The translations under genes were made by a program, and so were the position numbers. The notes under the pieces were generated by a model. It did no database searches and was not told the origin of the DNA. It was given only the letters and a program-made list of their open reading frames with translations. From Stercorarius parasiticus (lineage: Eukaryota > Chordata > Aves > Charadriiformes > Stercorariidae), in assembly GCA_013396915.1 (NCBI GenBank), contig VWZL01000298.1, positions 906,695-970,694 on the forward strand: DNA of 64,000 bases. Direction: 5' to 3'. Every line of letters begins with the position of its first letter. Positions within the stretch are counted from its first letter, which is position 1. Positions 49,425 through 61,200 of this stretch are shown one piece after another.

Positions 49425-50652
49425 AATCAATAGCGTGGATTTACCAAGGTTAAACAATGCCCAATGTGATTGCCCTCTGTCATAAACTGACGGGATTTGT
49501 AGATCAGAGATCAGTGCTGTCATCTACCTTGATTTTAACAAGACTTTCAACACTGTCTCCCACAGCATCTTTGTACCTAACCTGATCTAAGTTATAGTCT
49601 AGATAGGCAGACTACTGGATGATAAAAACTCTGTCTCTATCATTAGTCTCAAAGAGCAGCTGTTAACAGTTCCCAATCTACCCATAATCTGGTTACAAGT
49701 AGATAAATTAGGGGCCCTATCCTGTTTAGTATCTTTAACAGTAACCTGGCAGAGCGTACAAAAAGTACCCTCAGCGAGGCTGCAGACAACACCAGACTTA
49801 GGGGTGTGGCTGATGTACTGGAAGGCAGTGTTGCCATTCATAGAATCACAGAATGGTTTAAATTGGAAGGGACCTTAAAGATCAGCTAGTTCCAAACCCC
49901 CTGCTATGGGCAGGGACTGACAGGCTTGAGAAACGGGCCAACAGAAACCTGAGGACAGCACAGCCTGAAGACTAAGTGGCAAGCAGGTCTGCTGAAAAGG
50001 ACCTGGGCGTCCTGGAGGACAGTAGGCGAGACATGAATCAGCAGCAATGACAGCTAACAACATTCTGGGATCCGGCAACAGAAGAACAGTCAGTGGACTG
50101 AGGGAGGGAATTGTTCTGCGTCATGTACCATCAGATACTCAGGTATCTGGAGACTACTGGGTCTACTTTTGGATCCCCACTGTGAAGCATCAGTCAAGTG
50201 GAGCAAGTTCAGTGAAAGACCACAAAGATAGCTGGTGGCTGTAACACATGCCCTGCGAGGAGAGGCTGAAGACACTGGGATATTTCAGGTATTATTGCTT
50301 TGGAGGATCTAATAATGGCTTTACAATATCTAAAACTAGATTACTGAGAAGGTGGAGCCAGGCTTTTTACCACTGTGCAACAGCAGGGGGAGAATGACGT
50401 CAACTGAAACCAGCGAATTTATAGATATTTATTAGATATAAGGGGGGGAAAAATATACTATGAGCATAATTGAGCATTGGAACAGATGCCCCAAAATATA
50501 GTAGAGTATCTGTCCTTGGAGCTTTTCAAGATCCAGCCAAACAAAGCCCTAAGAAACCTGGTCTGACCTTGTACATGACCCTGCTTCAGGCAGGAGGATG
50601 GACTGGAGACCTCTCAAAGTCTCTTCTAACCTGAACGAGCCTACAAATCTAC
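49425..50652 (+). mobile_element. CR1 LINE, 3' part (reverse transcriptase and 3' UTR), interrupted
   Basis: The copy starts near TGGATTTACCAAGGTTAA, runs through a decayed DFNKTFNTVSHS stretch (about 49530-49565), the region for the catalytic FADD box (now AADN-TRL at about 49780-49797, second Asp replaced by Asn), and the 3' portion: AGGAGAGGCTGAAGACACTG (50258 on), GGTGGAGCCAGGC near 50351, and ACCCTGCTTCAGGCAGGAGG near the 3' end. It is inactive, with frameshifts and stops. An antisense CR1 piece interrupts it at 49840-49917. The terminal octamer repeat is eroded. Confidence 0.88.
49840..49917 (-). mobile_element. Short CR1 3' end nested antisense inside another CR1
   Basis: About 78 bases read CATAGAATCACAGAATGG and then TTGGAAGGGACCTTAAAGAT through CTATGGGCAGGGAC, which is the reverse complement of the CR1 3' terminus. 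The host CR1 reads GCCATTCA before it and GACAGGCTTGAGAAA after it, which is continuous in intact copies. The nested piece is therefore a later, very truncated insertion. Confidence 0.85.
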
Positions 50653-53600
50653 GTTGGAATTGTGTATATATGTTAAGCAGGGCATGCATATTTAGGCACA
50701 ATGCAACCAGGAAGACAGGAGAAACTTCAGGCATATTCAAAACATGTTGTACAAGTGATCTATGTATGTGCAGTAAATGGAATGCCTTCACTATTCTCCG
50801 AATTGTATGCGATTACGCAGATCAGAAGAACTGCGTATGCATGTGTTTAGTCACGTGCCTGATGAGGGCCCCATAGAACATGTCCTTCAAAAGCCTCTGC
50901 AAAGCTATTTGACTCACTGAGACAGAAGACTGAACAACGTGAACCACAATTAATCCTAATTCACTTAGTAGCACTGTGGCTACGGGGGAGAAGCCACCAA
51001 AAGCTAATTATAAAAAAGAAGAGACTACAGGTACAGCATACATTTCATGGCTGATAGAACAGTTTCTAATGGTAGAATATAAACTGCCGTTAAGAACTGT
51101 GAGTATGATGCTACTCAGCGTTGTACCAGTTAACTGCATTCAGTCAAAGAGCATACTTTTGCTGTTGCTATATGCTGTCCGTGGTAGGTGTATTTTACCC
51201 TTCTCACTAAGGCCTAATAGTTGGACAAAATACTACTCACAGAGATGAAACGTACAAACTGTTTGCAATAAAAGGCCAATTAGAAGTAATGAGAAGTATT
51301 TTGCAACGTTTCCTCACGCTTTCCAGGGGCACACAGAATTATGACTTGCAGCTACAATTCTAGCCTTCAGTTGGAACCAAATTTCTTCATATACTGCTTT
51401 CATTGATACAGAAGGCTGTAGCATACAGGAGTTAGAATTAAAAAAAATAAAAATGAAAAACACAAAACCCAATAACCACACCACATACAAAGCTTTTTAC
51501 CACAGGAGGAGGAGAATAGAACATTTTGCAATCCACTTTACAAGTCAGCCAAAATTTAAGATGAACTTTTCAAGACAAACAGTCCTGCATTTGGTTGAAA
51601 AGCACCTACTAAAACTGCCATTAAAACAACAACTTTTCCCTGGGATCCTATTACAGATTCCTTCCCATTTGACAAGAGTATCTTTCTGAAAAACAAAACC
51701 AAAGCCAAATTATTGCTTACCCTCCAGGTGAACAGTGCTGAGTCAGACTATGCTGATGAAAGCTACGCAGAAGCTTACACTTATCTCTTTTCCACAAACA
51801 AGTCAGGGCAAAGTAATAGTACAGATAAAAAAGATGATTGCGAAAAACCAAGCCAGGGAGTTTCTATTTGTAGAAGCTACACACTTTGTTTATTAAGAAG
51901 TTCTTCAATACAGTAACTTCCACCATTTGGGGAAAAGAATCTAAGAGTAAAAGGCCCGACAAGAGCCAAAGTAAAAGATAATTGCAATTGTTTTCCTCTA
52001 AGTCAGTCCCAATTTCTTAAGCACATACAATAAGGTAAAAAAAAAAAATAAAAATGAATAAAACCAGAACCTGCTGTCACAAAAATAAAGGGAGAGTTGA
52101 CGCCAAGGCTGACTTAAGAAATGCAAAAAGGTTCTGCCCATCTTTGCTATCACCAATTTTGCTTATATATGAAGCACTCCAGGCAACCATTTCCACAACA
52201 GTGGACCTCTGTCTTCTGGTCAGCCTTTCAGGCATTGTGGTTTTTCTCCTTTGAACTAAGCAATCTAGAGATAAAAATGCCTGGAATCAAATTGCTGAGC
52301 ACTTCTCAGTGACCGTTTCACTAAAGAGCCAAACTAAAATGGGATCACTGTGTAACCTGACTGGATTTTAGTATTGTAGTGGATTCTGGGGTTTGCTGCT
52401 ATTTTAGCTCTCTAGAATGGTGTGAGCTGTCAAAACACCATGAATGCAACACAATAAGGGTCAGAAAGTTTCCTGTTATAATGATGATATGATTCTTTAT
52501 GGATAAAGCTTTGAGGAACACATCATTCTCCAAAGTTACTGCTTCATATTGTTTCATCAGTATTTCACATGATACCACAGATCTACTGAAAACATCGGCC
52601 AGTTATTTTCCTTATTTTGGCTTCAGTCCTTGCTGCCATAGTTTCCACTGTAACAGATCCTTTCCGGACACAAAGTTGTAGAGCTGTCCTTCCCACAAAA
52701 AGACAGTGGACGCACCATTGCTTCTGTGCCTTCTTAACACTCAAAGAGACAAGTATATGATTTTATGTTGATCCCTGCAAGCTCTGTCTATACTAGCTTT
52801 TAAGACAATATTCCAAAACTACTTTTCATCCAGAGAATTAACAAGATTTGACAAGAGAGTTTAACTAAGGCCTGATTTTTTTAGAATCAGAAGAGAAGAG
52901 GGATGTTGACATCTGGGAAATAACAATGATGGAGAAAGGTAAGTGAAAAGCATTACAATACACTACACAACACCATAAAGCAATGTTTTGCTATTAACCA
53001 TGAGATGTCATGGACTTAACTGTGATCCCAGAAGCTGATGAGTCTCATCTGAGATGAGCTGACAATCTATATTACTCAAGGAATTTGTCATAGACTCCAG
53101 GAACACTTCCTGGGAGTGGGTACTATGGGAAGCCAGTAGAAGTTCTAAATATGTATTAAAAATATTAGTCAGAAGAAAATGGCTGTGAGCTAGGGGTACA
53201 TTGATGACGTTCAGGTTTAGACAGAGATTTTAAGGCCAGAGGACAATAACTGCTGTCACTGGGATCTGCAGAATTGCTGCAGTAAAAAAAAAAGTCTAGG
53301 CTGTATCTTCATCAAGACACTAACCCAGCCTATACAAAGGCTGAGGAATGAGTGAGAATTGGTCAGTTGCAGTAGATGAGGTAAAAGTGACACTGTTAGG
53401 TTGGTGAGGAAGAAAATTTGAGGAGATAGCAAAGACCATCACTACCACTGAATGCACTCAACCAGCATTGCCAACCTGAAGCCAACCTACCTTACTTCAG
53501 TACATCTATCTGAAATCTATCAAGGAAAACTACAAATGTGAACACTAAGCAGAAGGTACAGGAAAACTGTCCTTAGGGCTCTGAGGCTATCATTACATTG

Positions 53601-54219
53601 AAAACTATGATTTTACTGTGACAGTTTTACCAGTGAAACACCTTATGTCCCAAGATGAATCTACCTCAACTTGGCTTCTTACCACCATACCACACTTTGG
53701 CATTTCCATGTCCAGAAAGGGCTGACAGTAGATCCCTAGACACAATAGAAGAAGGAGCTATACGCTGTCCTCTGAAAGGCCCTTGGATACCCAGAAGACG
53801 CTATTGCCTTCTAATCTGGAAACTATCATGGCCCAATTTATAACCAAAACAAAATTGGCAGGGCACTGACAACTACAGAACAGCTGTATTTCAAGGCTTT
53901 TTGAATCTCTGGAGGACACACATATTACCATCAAGCTGACAGGCTGCTGTTGCACCATACAAGTCCCCTGTCAGACCTCATCCATCACAAATAACCATCA
54001 TTTTTCATCGGTTTGCATGTGCATTCACAAGACCACAATCAAGCGAACTAACTCAAGAAAGCAGCCAGGTGCGATGAACACAACAGTATCCTTGCTTACA
54101 ATGTTCCTTCTCCTGTATTCCTGAAAAATCTCTGTCAGGAAGTCAGGGATTAAAAGCAAACATTAAGACCAGGTCCAAGGGTTGTAAAACAGTACATAAA
54201 CTTTCTCCAAAACAGCTTT

Positions 54220-54257
54220 ATGTGTGTCTGTTAGCACTGATGTGTGTCTGTTAGTAC
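54220..54257. repeat. 20-bp tandem duplication
   Basis: ATGTGTGTCTGTTAGCACTG at 54220-54239 is followed directly by a second copy (54240-54257) that differs only at its end. Confidence 0.75.
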
Positions 54258-57200
54258 GCTGCCAAACCTCTTTTTTCAAGTGTCTGAATTCCAAAGATAG
54301 CTATAATTTGTCCAACTGCGTTGTTTTAGCTGAATATTGTGACTTCTAAGTAAGAAGTAGGCTAAGAACAAACATATTTTCACTTGTGATCCAGAGATTT
54401 CAACTCTTTCGCAGAAGCCAAAGATAAAGCACGAGGTAAACACAAAAATACACTACATGCCTGAATTAATTTTAGGAATATATGTTGGTGTGTATTTGCT
54501 TTTGTATTAAAAAAAAAAAAAAGACCTCTGAATTGATCGGTCTTTTCAGATTTATTACTTTGCTTGTTTCTCCCCTTTGAAAGGCCTCACAAAAGCTTCA
54601 GGAAAAAAAAAATTAAAAAAAAGCGTAGTGAAGAAAAGATTTAGAAAACTAACTTCCCTACTGAGTTATTTCAAAATCACTTCAGGACAGAAGAAAAAAA
54701 ACTGGCTGGAAATTTCCATGTTATTTCTTGTTTTTCTCTCACTTGCCCTTTGCGTGGGTTTTCCTGGGCTATGTCCAAGATTTACAGCTATTCCAAGCAA
54801 CAGAGCTGGGACTTCACAGTTACTGCAACTGATGCAAGAAGCCTCATAGGAACGATTTCACTTTATATTAACCGAAGAGTTCTCCCATTATTTTTAACTG
54901 AGCATCTTAAGAAGCATAAAGCTTTTCTCCAAGTATGAGGAACACAGAACATTAAAACCTGAATACTGCTGTCAGGAAGTGTTTAAGTATCTGCTATTTA
55001 GAAACTCTTTAACCACGAAAATTGTTCATAACAGATTCTGAATCCTTTAAAGAAAATATAGAAAGTTGTATGTCAGTCTCTACAGAAAAGTTAAACCCAG
55101 GATGATCAACCTTTTACAGAAGGGTCAGTCTCTGCAGATCTCTCAACTATGAAGATGAGGTGTAAAAAATTGAGATGAGAGCAACATAGCCTGGACATCA
55201 AGTAAATTTCTTTAAAAAACCCCAAACAACAAAAGCCACACTCAGAAAACAGCTGGCAAAGCAAGAAAACATGAATACAATTTGTTCTTCAGAAAAGTTA
55301 ACGAAATTGCTAATCATCTACTCTAACTAACATCAAAATTATTTACTACTATACCCAAAAGACCATGTGGCACAAGGATTCAACCAGGACTACATATGGT
55401 ATTTGTATGGTGATTAGCTGGTAGAAGCAGAAATTTCTTCATGTGCTACTAACGCATGAAAATAACCAGAGAAACAAATACAGAAAATCCATAGTGATTT
55501 AAATGAGATGATTAAGTAAAGAAAATCTACAACTGAGCATGACATAGCATTTATTTAATGTCACGGACCATGTAAGATTAGACACTATCATTGTCTCGCT
55601 GGAGGAGAGCTGCCAATGAAGTTTCGTGCAACTCTTTCCAACCACAGCTAATTCCACAGTGCTTAGCATAACTAAGAACCTTTTGTCTGAACTCTCAGGT
55701 GGGCGAAACCCCTCAAGAACCAGATTTTGATTCTGCTATTTTCATTTACAACCTAGTCAGTATCACCATATTGTGCTCCTTTAGCTCGAACACAGCATTC
55801 ACATGTTGTCTCACCAGAGTGAGGACAATCTGCTTGCAGAATGATTAGTGCAGCGGGACCCAGAACCACGACTGAAGGCTACAGTAACATACTCTAATGT
55901 AATCTCCACTGAAGTCAGCCACTGCCTTTGGCAACCGGATCGGCCTCTCAGAGACAAACTTGTTCATTTTATACCGATTATCTAATTAGGTCCAAATTAA
56001 GCAATTTGTGCACAAAGCTGGGTGCACCACAAAATGGATATTAACACAAGTAATATGCAAACAAAGTACTGGAGCCTAGTGTCACCTGTCTGAAACTCCA
56101 GTTGTACAAGTTATTTGAGCAGATGAGCTCTAAAGCTTATGTCCTTTTTCTGATTTTTCTTCCATGGGTTGCTAACTTTTTTTTAAAATACATATAAATT
56201 CAGGCTGCTTCAGAAATGACAGTGTCCTGGTGATTTTTTCTTGGAAGCATCTAGCAATTCTAGAAAACTGTAATGGCTTTTTCTTATTCCAGCTGCAACA
56301 GAGGGTTTTAAAGAAACCAGAAAAATGCCTGTTTTATAAAAGACTATCAACTGGCTGTATTCAACACTGCATCTAAATGTTCCTGACCTACTACTGTTCA
56401 TCAGTGGTGTCCTTTATTTAAGCAAGCGCCTCACCACAGAAAACACGGATCACAGCTTCAACGTGACATCTTGCCCAAGAGAAAAATTATTCAGGTAATT
56501 AAACGCCACAGGACTGGGCACCTCACCAACGATCCAGAAGACTGTGCTATCCTTTAATCCATGACAGAGTTTACACTTTAAACTTGTATGGAAGACCATG
56601 CTCTTAGATGGCAAACTTTCCAGCCTTTTCCCTCATTGAACACTGGTTATGCTTTCAGTGCATTAGCCAAGGAATACTGGATTTCATCCACGTTAGTCCA
56701 TACATTGTGTTGACTGTCAAAAATTGTTGCGTTCTCATGTAAATTAAATCCATTTAGTTCTGGTAAGTAAAAATTTGAACTAAACTGCCTAGGTTCTAAT
56801 ATATGAGCACTCAGCTATTTTCGTAGCCCATCCTGTTGGCATGTAAGAAGTTAACAGAAAACGGGTAGCATATCATTTTGAGCACTTAACAACTTTTGCT
56901 ACCTAGCTGCAAGTAAGTGTAAGATGTGGATTTCAGTTTAATCTGCCTTCTCTCAACAGTTTATAATGAAAATGTTTCTTCAGTCATAACAATCACGTAG
57001 CAGAGCAATTAGAGCCTAAACTATAATGATATGTTCTATTTGATGGAATAAATAACTGAAGTGGCTATTTCAACCATATGGGTAATTTACATTGAGTACT
57101 GAATAAAACATCACAAAAAGAATAAACAGGAAATTTGTGCATACGCAGCCGGTACTGAGACTCAAGCACCCATTTCTCAAATTCCGTGTTTCTCCAGGCA

Positions 57201-57585
57201 ACGCCGAAAAAGAACACTGGCATTCCCCTAGGATGGGTTGCTCTCCTGCCTAATCCTGCCATTACTATTCCACATACCTTCAGTTGTAATCCAACGCACT
57301 GCTAACACTCATCTTCTCAAACTCTCAGAACTAGAAAGAAGTGGAAGCGTGTCCCAATTATGCTATCGATTCACAGGGTGACCAATACCAAGTCTTGGTT
57401 GTTGCCATGCCTTGAAAACAGATATAATCCCTCTCTGCATGTGCAGGATATTTTGAGTTCATGATGTTTGTAATTCTGTCAAGCTTGTCTTTAAAAAGGA
57501 TGTAAGGCCTTAGCTGACTAGAAATCTAAGTCTCACATGGGAGCTGACTCTATGAGGAATAAATCCCAATGCAAGGACAATTTCG

Positions 57586-57603
57586 TCATGAAAATTTTCA
57601 TGA
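57586..57603. repeat. 18-bp perfect palindrome
   Basis: TCATGAAAATTTTCATGA equals its own reverse complement, with no loop. Confidence 0.8.
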
Positions 57604-59481
57604 ACACACAAAATTAAGCTACTCAAAATATGAAACTATATTTAAGTAACATGCTGCAATTTCATAAAGTAGGGGGTCTATGGTGGGACAGAATTTATCA
57701 CTACAATGACGACTGTAACATTCACTACCTTATTCATAGTAATTATCATTACAGAACAGGGGCTTTGAAAGTTTGTGTACATTTTTTAGTTGTAGAGCGT
57801 GGCATAAACCCTCATTTTCTGTTCTTAATTCTCTCCTTACTATAAATCCAGTGAAGCCGACAAAACATCACATTTTATTCATGACTATTCTCCCAGCTCA
57901 GTGAAAATGAATTTGAATTCCTTTCATTAGGATACATTAGAAGAACATAACACTCTCTGCTTCTTTTTTCTCATTACAAAGATCAAACTTTATTTTAGAT
58001 GGATTGTCTCAGAGCCTAATGCATGAACATTGCTTGGAAAATAAATATCCATTAATACAACTTCTATGCACAGGCCTTTACAAACTAGAAATTGCCCTTT
58101 GACTGTCTCATTAGTGATCAGTAACATCTGTAAAACGCTCCATCTGGTTACCTATTTCCTCAGATACCTTTCTATGGTCTTACTAAAAGTCTACATAGCT
58201 GCCAAAGCCACTGTATAAGATCAAAGGAAAAAAACTAACAAATTTTGTGTCTTTCAGGCACAAAGGCAACACTTCTACCCAATGGAATCCTTGAGCCACA
58301 GCTGCCCGGAGAGCGCATTCTGGGGAAGCATCACTGCAAGCTTTCCCTACTGTGGTCCTCTCTAGGCACCTAGTCTTGGCCGCTGCCAGTAGAAACTTCG
58401 GTATATGCCGGTATGGCATTTTTAATGTTCTCATGGGTGGTCTTTAGAATAATTCAGAATGCTTACAGGCAGAGCTCATGTAAAACACAAAAAGTGTAAT
58501 AATCCATGATGGTTGAGAGCTTTGACAGACTCACACCAGTTATCACTAACTGCTCTATTTAAAGACTTCAGAGAAATGTTTCCTACCCAACTGCCAACAG
58601 TAATCAAATAATTAACATAAACCAAGACTGTCTCTTACTCTGTTATTATTTACCTTGACTGACAGGGAGCACTTCATCATCCTTCCAACTGGGTATTTCA
58701 AGCCTTTATACACAATCACCCCACAGTCTACAGGTTAACTTGTTTGTGTCTGTGAACTAGCAGTATTCCATAGACACAAATTCCCGTTTACTAATCTGAG
58801 CATTTTAAGAATAATTAGCAAATATAACAGAAATAGAACAGTGCTATATATATGTGCTGTCACTCCTGATTACCTGAGACTCAATTCTGGTGCCCACTGA
58901 AAAGTGGAGGAAAACCTTTAGTTTCTCCACAAGAAAGCCTTTATTTTCACAGTTTCTTCGTATTTTTGTTTTGTTTTTAAATCAACTTTCCTCCAAGTGT
59001 AGCATCTGAAGGCCAAATGCGATGCCCACAGGGAAATCCTATCGCGACCGACCTACCTAAAAAAATTACAAAAATAGGTGTTTACACCCTTCCCCAGCCA
59101 AACCCGGCAGCGATTTCCCAAGGAGTCCCCAGGACCAGACGGAGAAACCCCGACCGCCGCAGCCCCACCGAGACTTGTTTTAAACGTCGCCAAACCCCTC
59201 CACAAGCCACCGCACCAACGGGGACGCGCACCGAGAGGGACGGCGGCGCCGAGCCGAGACGGTGAGAGAGGGAGAGGGAGGAGGAAGAGGAGGAGGTGGT
59301 GGCGGCGGCGGGGCCCCGGGGGAGGCGCTGACAGGAGCCGGGGGGCGGGAAGCCCAACCGCGGCACCCGGGCCTCAGCCCGGTCCCCGCCACCGGGCGCG
59401 GTTTCAGGCATTCCCCACGGGACGCTTTCCTCACACGGAACTTCACCGGCAATCGTGCCCGGCGAGAGGCGGGGAGTGCAC

Positions 59482-59503
59482 GGGCAGGGCAGGGCAGGGC
59501 AGG
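59482..59503 (+). repeat. Short (GGGCA)n repeat in the CpG island
   Basis: Four consecutive GGGCA units followed by GG. G runs at 5-base spacing could support a G-quadruplex. Confidence 0.8.
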
Positions 59504-59599
59504 TCACGGCGGGGAAGCAGCCGGTGGGATGGCGGCGGGAGCAGCAGCACCTGCCCCGCTCCTCCGCTGCCCGCCAGCGCCCGGCTTTGCCCTCCCTGA

Positions 59600-59690
59600 G
59601 GTAAAAAAAAAAAATAAAATTAAAAAANTCCGCAGTGGAAAAAAAAAAAAAAAAAAAAGGAAGAAGAAAAAAAAACCAAATAAAAAGGAG
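59600..59690. repeat. A-rich tract inside the CpG island, with a single N
   Basis: The GC-rich island is interrupted by about 90 bases that are nearly all A on the plus strand, with an N at 59628 and an uninterrupted A run at 59639-59658. Base composition changes abruptly at both ends. It may be a real homopolymer, the tail of a retroposed sequence, or an assembly fault. Confidence 0.7.
59628..59628. other. Assembly gap or ambiguous base (single N)
   Basis: Single N within the A-rich tract of the CpG island. Confidence 0.9.
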
Positions 59691-60765
59691 AAGTTGGCCG
59701 TTTCTGTTTAAAACTCCGGGCACAGCCACGATATGAAACCGGAAGGCCACGGTACCGACTTCGGGCCTCCCGCTGCCGGCCGGGCCGTCACAGGCTGTGC
59801 CACCCCCCCTCACCCTCCCCTCCGCCCCGTTGTGTAACGCACCGGCCCCGGCGGCTGCCCCCGCGGCGGGCGGCTCCGCCCCCAGTGCTGCTCGCCCTGC
59901 CGGCAGGGGGACCTGTCCCGGAGGCGGGAGCAAGGGGAGGAGGGAGCCCGGGGGCCACCTTACCGCTGCCGGCGCCACCTGCTCCAGGTGTCCCGCCGAG
60001 CCCCGCGCCGCCCGCCCCACCAAGTGGGAGCGACGCGGGGTTGGAGGTGAGGGGGGTGTCACAGGCGACGAAGAGGAAGGGAAGCGAGTCGAAACGCTAC
60101 CACCACCCCCCCGCCCCGGGTGAACCGCTGGCTCTACCGCCTCCTTCCCCGGAGCGCAACAACAACAACCACGGCGGAGCCCGGCGTGTGGAGCGGGCGC
60201 GGCCCCAGAGCTGACGGGGGGGGACGGGGGTCTGCTCGCCCCCCGGAGTGCCCCGTTCGCCCCCAGGGGTGGCCCGCTCCCCTCCCTACACGGCTCCGCT
60301 CCCCACAGGGCTCCCCTCCCTGAAGCCTTCCGGAGAGAAATAAAATAAACCCCCCATAAAATAATAAAAAGAAAGGAATAAATCACACCGCCCCCCCGGC
60401 GTGTCCTCCTGGGCTGTGGCGCTCCGGCGGCTGCATGCAGCGGGGGCAGCCGGGGTGCGAGGGGGCAGCACGCCCCCCCGCGTCCCCCCCCCCACCCGGG
60501 AGAGGCAGAGATGGAGCCCGGGGGGAAGAAACCTCAGGATCGCGCCTGGCTCCCTCCCTCCCGCCACCGAGCGAGGAGCTCCCCCCGCTCCCTGTCGTCG
60601 CGTTGCCGTTTGTTGGCTTGCTTTTTCCTGGCTCCCCCCCGCCCTTGAAAGCGCGGCGGCGGCCCCCGGTACCTGGGCGGGAGGTGCGTCCTGCAGCCGC
60701 TCCCCGCCGCCAGGAGGAAGCAGCGGGCGGGGGCAGCCGCCGTGCCCCGCCGGCGGAGGCGGGCG

Positions 60766-60779
60766 NNNNNNNNNNNNNN
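60766..60779. other. Assembly gap (14 N) in the CpG island
   Basis: Fourteen Ns lie between two extremely GC-rich flanks, a typical drop-out for high-GC sequence. True length is unknown, so promoter or first-exon sequence may be missing. Confidence 0.95.
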
Positions 60780-60840
60780 CCCCCCCGGGAGCGGGGGAAG
60801 AAGGGGAGCCCGTTACCCTTGGGGGGCCGGGCAGCACTCC

Positions 60841-61200
60841 ACTGCCGGGTAAGGGGAGGGAGAGTGGGCTTGGACCACCAGGAGCTGGATAGGCAAGCGG
60901 TGGCAACCTGCCTGGCTGCTCACTGGCCTCTTGGGCCTGACAGCTGTAGGCCAGTAACTGGTCCCTGTAACTTGTCCTAGTGGGATTTTAATAAACCTGA
61001 CTCCTGGGGGGCAAAAAAAAGCAACCACAAACCAACCCTACCTGCAGTTTTAGGCTCAAAGTCAGGGTCCCGCAGCAGATGCCCGGGTAACTTGGTGCTT
61101 TGCCTGATCTGAGCCTGAGTCACACTATGGGACAGGCTTCCAGCCCCACAACTTGGTGCCACCTTGGCGTGGGCAAAGTTCGGCCACTTTCATAGAACAA
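60841..61200 (+). other. Region upstream of the CpG island with a polyA-signal-like end
   Basis: Moderately GC-rich sequence in which AATAAA (60990-60995) is followed 18 bases later by eight A residues (61013-61020). This could be the 3' end of a retroposed transcript or the R region of an undetermined LTR. I recognise no family and found no clear duplication at the ends. Confidence 0.3.

Larger units (their letters stand above)
50653..59039 (-). other. MBP: Intron in the 5' UTR of golli-MBP; no recognised element
   Basis: AT-rich sequence with scattered A runs, a 20-bp direct duplication (54220-54257) and an 18-bp perfect palindrome (57586-57603). No exon or repeat family was recognised. 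Confidence 0.5.
59040..60840 (-). promoter_or_regulatory. MBP: CpG island, probable golli-MBP promoter and non-coding first exon
   Basis: About 1.8 kb of very GC- and CpG-rich sequence stands out sharply from AT-rich flanks on both sides. GC-box-like motifs occur at 59343-59350 (plus) and, as CCGCCCC on the plus strand, at 59822, 59874-59883 and 60111. I see no TATA box. The only coding exon in the window is on the minus strand 27 kb downstream and begins with an acceptor and 5' UTR, so a non-coding first exon must lie further upstream; this island is the obvious candidate. Possible minus-strand donors inside it are GTAAGG (GT at 59963-59962, exon end 59964) and a weaker GTACCG (GT at 60672-60671). 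Exon limits cannot be fixed by eye. A 14-base gap at 60766-60779 shows that part of the island is unassembled. A bidirectional or plus-strand non-coding transcript is possible. Confidence 0.65.

Noticed and set aside
59082..60386. 434-codon minus-strand open frame across the CpG island
   Set aside because: CpG-rich DNA has few stop codons. The frame crosses the A-rich tract and an N, its peptide is low-complexity Gly/Ala/Pro/Arg, and overlapping frames on the other strand are equally open.
60286..60980. Several open frames of 160-210 codons at the right end of the CpG island
   Set aside because: They span the 14-base gap, overlap on both strands and have only low-complexity composition.
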